DNA from: Candidatus Cloacimonadota bacterium
GTDB taxonomy: Bacteria; Cloacimonadota; Cloacimonadia; Cloacimonadales; Cloacimonadaceae
Length of the DNA stretch: 50,306 nucleotides
NCBI GenBank assembly: GCA_023228125.1
Contig: JALOBT010000017.1
Span: 1 to 50,306, forward strand
Direction: 5' to 3'
Of this stretch, positions 47,517 through 50,306 are shown in pieces. The translations under genes were made by a program, and so were the position numbers. The notes below the pieces were generated by a model. That model was not told where the DNA came from. It saw only the letters and a program-made list of their open reading frames with translations, and made no database searches. The first letter of the stretch is position 1. Each line of letters begins with the position of its first letter.

Positions 47517-50141
47517 ATGAAGAAACTTATACTACTCATCAGTGTCCTGGTGCTCGCTCTGGGTTTGTTTGCCGCGGAAGTGGTGATCGCCACAGGAGCT
47601 GACTGTCCAGCGTGGAGCCTTACCACCAAGGAAGATCCCACCATCACCAGCTTCCCCTGGGCTGAGAACTTTGATGCTGTTACAGCTCCGAACTTACCAG
47701 CAGGATGGCTCTCTATTGATAACAATGAAGATGGCGATATGTGGATTAGTTATGTTGAAAATCCAAAATCGAGCCCAAATGCAGTAACGCTCTATACAGA
47801 CCACAATACTAATAACGATGATTACCTGGTTACTCCGCCTTTGGCCTTAACCGGAAATCAAAGACTGAAATTCTGGACTCGCTCTCAATCAATCAACGCA
47901 AACGATATAGACGAAATATCCGTGCTGCTTTCTACCACCACTCCCACAGCAGCAGCATTCACAAACGTCTTACTGCCTTCCACCAGCGTGAACTTCACCG
48001 CCTACAGAGAATACATAGTGGATTTGAGTGCATATAGCGGAACTTGCTATATTTCCTTCACCCGCAAAGATGAACCTGCGGATGGCTGGAGGTTGTATAT
48101 TGACGATGTTAGTATAGAAGAAATCCCTGCTACCCCCATCTTCGCTTATACTCCCGAATCCATGGAATTTGGCAGTACCGCAGCAAACGTCCAAACTGAA
48201 TACCAAAACGTAACGGTAAGCAATACTGGCTCGCTAATACTCAATCTTACAAACGCCGATCTCAGCTTAAGCGGAACCGACCCCACTCAGTTTGAGTTCT
48301 CCGCCACCGATTTCCCGGCTGCCTTAGCTGCATATGAATCGGTAAGCATCCCAGTGCGTTTTGCCCCAACATCTGATGGCGCAAAAACTGCCACGTTTAG
48401 CATCAGCTATGCCGGTACAGATTACGATGTAAGCTTAGCCGGTTATGCCTATCTTGAGAATTCCCTGGTGGAAAGCTTTGAAGCTGGAGTAATTCCCGCA
48501 AATTGGACCGTGATCAATGCCGATGGCGGCACCAATTCCTGGGTTGCCTCAGACACAAATCCCCACACCGGCAACTATTCTGCCCGTATAGGATTCGAAA
48601 CCTCCGCATTGAATAACGATGACTGGTTGATCACACCTCCCCTGCAAGTGACTTCCGCCACCACTGATGAGATCAGTTTCTGGATGAGAAGTCACTCTTC
48701 CTTTTATGAAGATCCCTGGCAGGTCTTGATCTCCACTACCAATACCAACCCCGCTTCTTTCACCATGATCGATAGCGGACCCGGTGCACTGGGCGCTTAC
48801 ATAGAAAAGAGCTACAATCTGGATAGCTATGGCGATGCCGTAGTTTACCTGGCTGTACGCTATCTGGGTACCTACGATTGGTCTTTGTATGTGGACGACT
48901 TTGTAGGTCCTCCTATATACTTTGCACCCTTCCCGCCCTCTGCTGTAACTATGGATTACCCCGCCGTAAACGCAACTATGCAGCCCAGAGCTGGATTTAA
49001 CTTTGCCTGGACTGCTGGCGAAACTGATGGTATTCCCACCACTTATAGCTTCTATCTCGCTACCAGCGAAGCATCTATCCAAAGCGAATTCTCTGTAGAT
49101 GAGCTTACCGCTGCAGCCTGCAACCCAGTCGGCAAACCCTACGGAGCAGGAACATTCAGCTTCGATACCTGGGGTCAACGCTGGTACTGGCAAGTAGAAG
49201 CCCATAATGCCTATGGCAGTACCTTGTCAGAAATCCGCTGGTTTGAAATCCAGCCCGATCCCACGATCACTACCTTCCCCTGGTCTGAAGGCTTCGAAAG
49301 CTATGCTGATTTCAGCACAAAGCTCACACCCTGGACTACTATGGACCTTGATGGTAGTACGACCTACGGATTTAATGGAACTACCTTCCCTGGAATGGGA
49401 ACTCCAATGTCCTATATCGTCTTCAATCCTGAAACAACTACTCCTGCGGTGGATTCAGGTGATGCGCTCCCGCATAGTGGCGACAAATTTGCAGCTTGCT
49501 TTGCAAGTGAAAATGCTGTCAATAACGACTGGTTGATCACTCCTCCTTTCGTAGCACAAGCTGGATTGCACTTCAGCTTCTGGGCCAAGACCTACCAGGA
49601 TTACGGTTTAGAGGAATTCAATGTTGCTGTTTCCATTAGCGGAATGGCTCCTGAAGACTTCTTCGTGATCAGTGGGACTTCCCCCATTGCGGCACCGCAG
49701 GATTGGACAGAGTATAGCTATGATCTATCAGTTTTGGATGGTCATACCATGTATATGGCTATTCAGTGTGTATCCGATGACGCCTTCATCTTCATGGTGG
49801 ATGATGTGCTTTTGGGAATGCCAATTGCAGAGCTCGATGCTCCAGTGGTCAGCATTGCCGCAGATGGCACCCTCTCCTGGGCTCCAATAAGCGGTGCTGC
49901 TGCATACCTCATTAGCAAGTCCACTGATCCTGAAGGAACATTCACCTATGTTGCCGCTTTGCTTGGAACGGAAAGCTCCTGGCTTGATCCTGCATTTGGT
50001 GCAGATAAGATGTTCTATCAGGTACAGGCATCTACAGGTGCTCCCACCAAAAACGTCGCTATTCGGAAAAACAGCACAGAGGTCCCCTCTGATCCCAGAG
50101 CAGATAAAGCTCTTAAAAAACCTGCTGATTTCAAGAAATAA
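47517..50141 (+). CDS. Secreted choice-of-anchor J / adhesion-type protein
   Basis: 874 residues, AAAGGAGTATTCTGAT before ATG. Signal peptide MKKLILLISVLVLALGLFAA. Three choice-of-anchor J or cleaved-adhesin-like modules: about 40-205 (PWAENFDAVTAPNLPAGWLS, DDYLVTPPLAL), 320-475 (ESFEAGVIPANWTVINADGG, DWLITPPLQV) and 580-775 (PWSEGFESYADFSTKLTPW, NDWLITPPFVA). An SPD-2/Hydin-like domain lies between the first two (FAYTPESMEFGSTAANVQTE), an Ig/FN3-like domain at about 485-575, and another FN3-like domain near 780-845. Unlike the giant protein it ends in a lysine-rich tail without an NPFNPTT sorting domain. Surface or secreted; ligand unknown. Confidence 0.9.
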   Translation: MKKLILLISVLVLALGLFAAEVVIATGADCPAWSLTTKEDPTITSFPWAENFDAVTAPNLPAGWLSIDNNEDGDMWISYVENPKSSPNAVTLYTDHNTNNDDYLVTPPLALTGNQRLKFWTRSQSINANDIDEISVLLSTTTPTAAAFTNVLLPSTSVNFTAYREYIVDLSAYSGTCYISFTRKDEPADGWRLYIDDVSIEEIPATPIFAYTPESMEFGSTAANVQTEYQNVTVSNTGSLILNLTNADLSLSGTDPTQFEFSATDFPAALAAYESVSIPVRFAPTSDGAKTATFSISYAGTDYDVSLAGYAYLENSLVESFEAGVIPANWTVINADGGTNSWVASDTNPHTGNYSARIGFETSALNNDDWLITPPLQVTSATTDEISFWMRSHSSFYEDPWQVLISTTNTNPASFTMIDSGPGALGAYIEKSYNLDSYGDAVVYLAVRYLGTYDWSLYVDDFVGPPIYFAPFPPSAVTMDYPAVNATMQPRAGFNFAWTAGETDGIPTTYSFYLATSEASIQSEFSVDELTAAACNPVGKPYGAGTFSFDTWGQRWYWQVEAHNAYGSTLSEIRWFEIQPDPTITTFPWSEGFESYADFSTKLTPWTTMDLDGSTTYGFNGTTFPGMGTPMSYIVFNPETTTPAVDSGDALPHSGDKFAACFASENAVNNDWLITPPFVAQAGLHFSFWAKTYQDYGLEEFNVAVSISGMAPEDFFVISGTSPIAAPQDWTEYSYDLSVLDGHTMYMAIQCVSDDAFIFMVDDVLLGMPIAELDAPVVSIAADGTLSWAPISGAAAYLISKSTDPEGTFTYVAALLGTESSWLDPAFGADKMFYQVQASTGAPTKNVAIRKNSTEVPSDPRADKALKKPADFKK

Positions 50142-50145
50142 ATAA

Positions 50146-50214
50146 ACCATCCTTATCCAAATAGGATAAGGGATGGTTGGCTATGGCGGAACTTCGGTTC
50201 CGCCATTTTTGTTT
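50146..50214 (+). terminator. Double-hairpin terminator with UUCG loop
   Basis: A first stem (ACCATCCTTATCC / GGATAAGGGATGGT, one-base bulge) at 50146-50177 is followed by a perfect 10-base stem ATGGCGGAAC / GTTCCGCCAT around TTCG at 50183-50206, then TTTTGTTT. It is a very stable intrinsic terminator for the secreted protein gene. Confidence 0.93.
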
Positions 50215-50243
50215 GCCGGGCTTAGAGCTCACTGGCAGAAGCT

Positions 50244-50306
50244 GCTGCCGGATTGGACAGGTCTCGTGTCCAGTGAAACCTACGAGTTACGAGTTACGAG
50301 TTAGAA
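50244..50306. repeat. Dispersed palindrome plus heptamer array (window end)
   Basis: GCTGCCGGATTGGACAGGTC then TCGTGTCCAG, followed by TGAAACC and the 7-base unit TACGAGT repeated. It is the same compound structure as 470-540, with ACGAGTT in place of ACAAGTT, and is cut by the window edge. Confidence 0.85.

Overview
The window looks like a chromosomal segment of an anaerobic, Gram-negative, uncultured-type bacterium, most likely Cloacimonadota (Candidatus Cloacimonas or a relative). This is inferred from three things: very large secreted multi-domain proteins with choice-of-anchor modules and a C-terminal NPFNPTT-type sorting domain; lipid A biosynthesis (lpxK) together with an anaerobic ribonucleotide reductase; and intergenic regions packed with palindromic and heptameric repeats. 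No rRNA or tRNA gene was recognised, so the taxonomic call is provisional.

Layout. 1-1114 is repeat-rich and non-coding. A giant secreted protein gene starts at 1115 and is broken at 2580 by an 18.9-kb accessory island (2581-21465). It resumes, in frame, at 21470 and runs to 28361. Removing the island rebuilds one 2785-codon gene with no lost or gained residue. The island carries two candidate genome-defence operons. The first (2685-8701) encodes a DUF1848-type CX3CX2C protein, a methyltransferase-like/RecQ-like helicase fusion, and a coiled-coil protein with a C-terminal membrane anchor. The second (10101-19928) encodes a SEFIR-domain protein, a membrane-anchored UvrD/HelD-like helicase with a nuclease-like insert and zinc ribbon, a sacsin/Nov-like HATPase with a C-terminal DUF3883 domain, and a Sel1-repeat protein cut short by an IS256-family element. 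Between them lie a small PKD-like protein, a four-copy hairpin repeat and an encapsulin-type ferritin-like protein. The IS256 element forms the right edge of the island.

Downstream is ordinary backbone. Minus-strand nrdG-nrdD (anaerobic RNR) stands divergent from rpsA-lysS and a Na/Pi-cotransporter-like gene. A tight minus-strand cluster follows: a UvrC-like protein, purC, a stand-alone response regulator and lpxK. Next is a plus-strand radical SAM/DUF2344 protein. At 43483-45262 there is a REP-associated tyrosine transposase (RAYT) flanked by double-hairpin REP elements, three on the left and two inverted on the right. A glycerate 2-kinase gene follows, apparently coupled to a 42-codon leader ORF. 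The window ends with a second secreted choice-of-anchor protein (47517-50141), a strong UUCG-loop terminator, and another copy of the repeat family that opens the window.

How it fits together. The backbone supports anaerobic DNA precursor synthesis, translation, purine and lipid A synthesis, and surface display. The island reads as horizontally mobile immunity cargo that has silenced or truncated a surface protein. The most interesting candidates for an undescribed system are the SEFIR - anchored helicase - sacsin/DUF3883 - Sel1 operon and the DUF1848 - methyltransferase/RecQ - coiled-coil operon.
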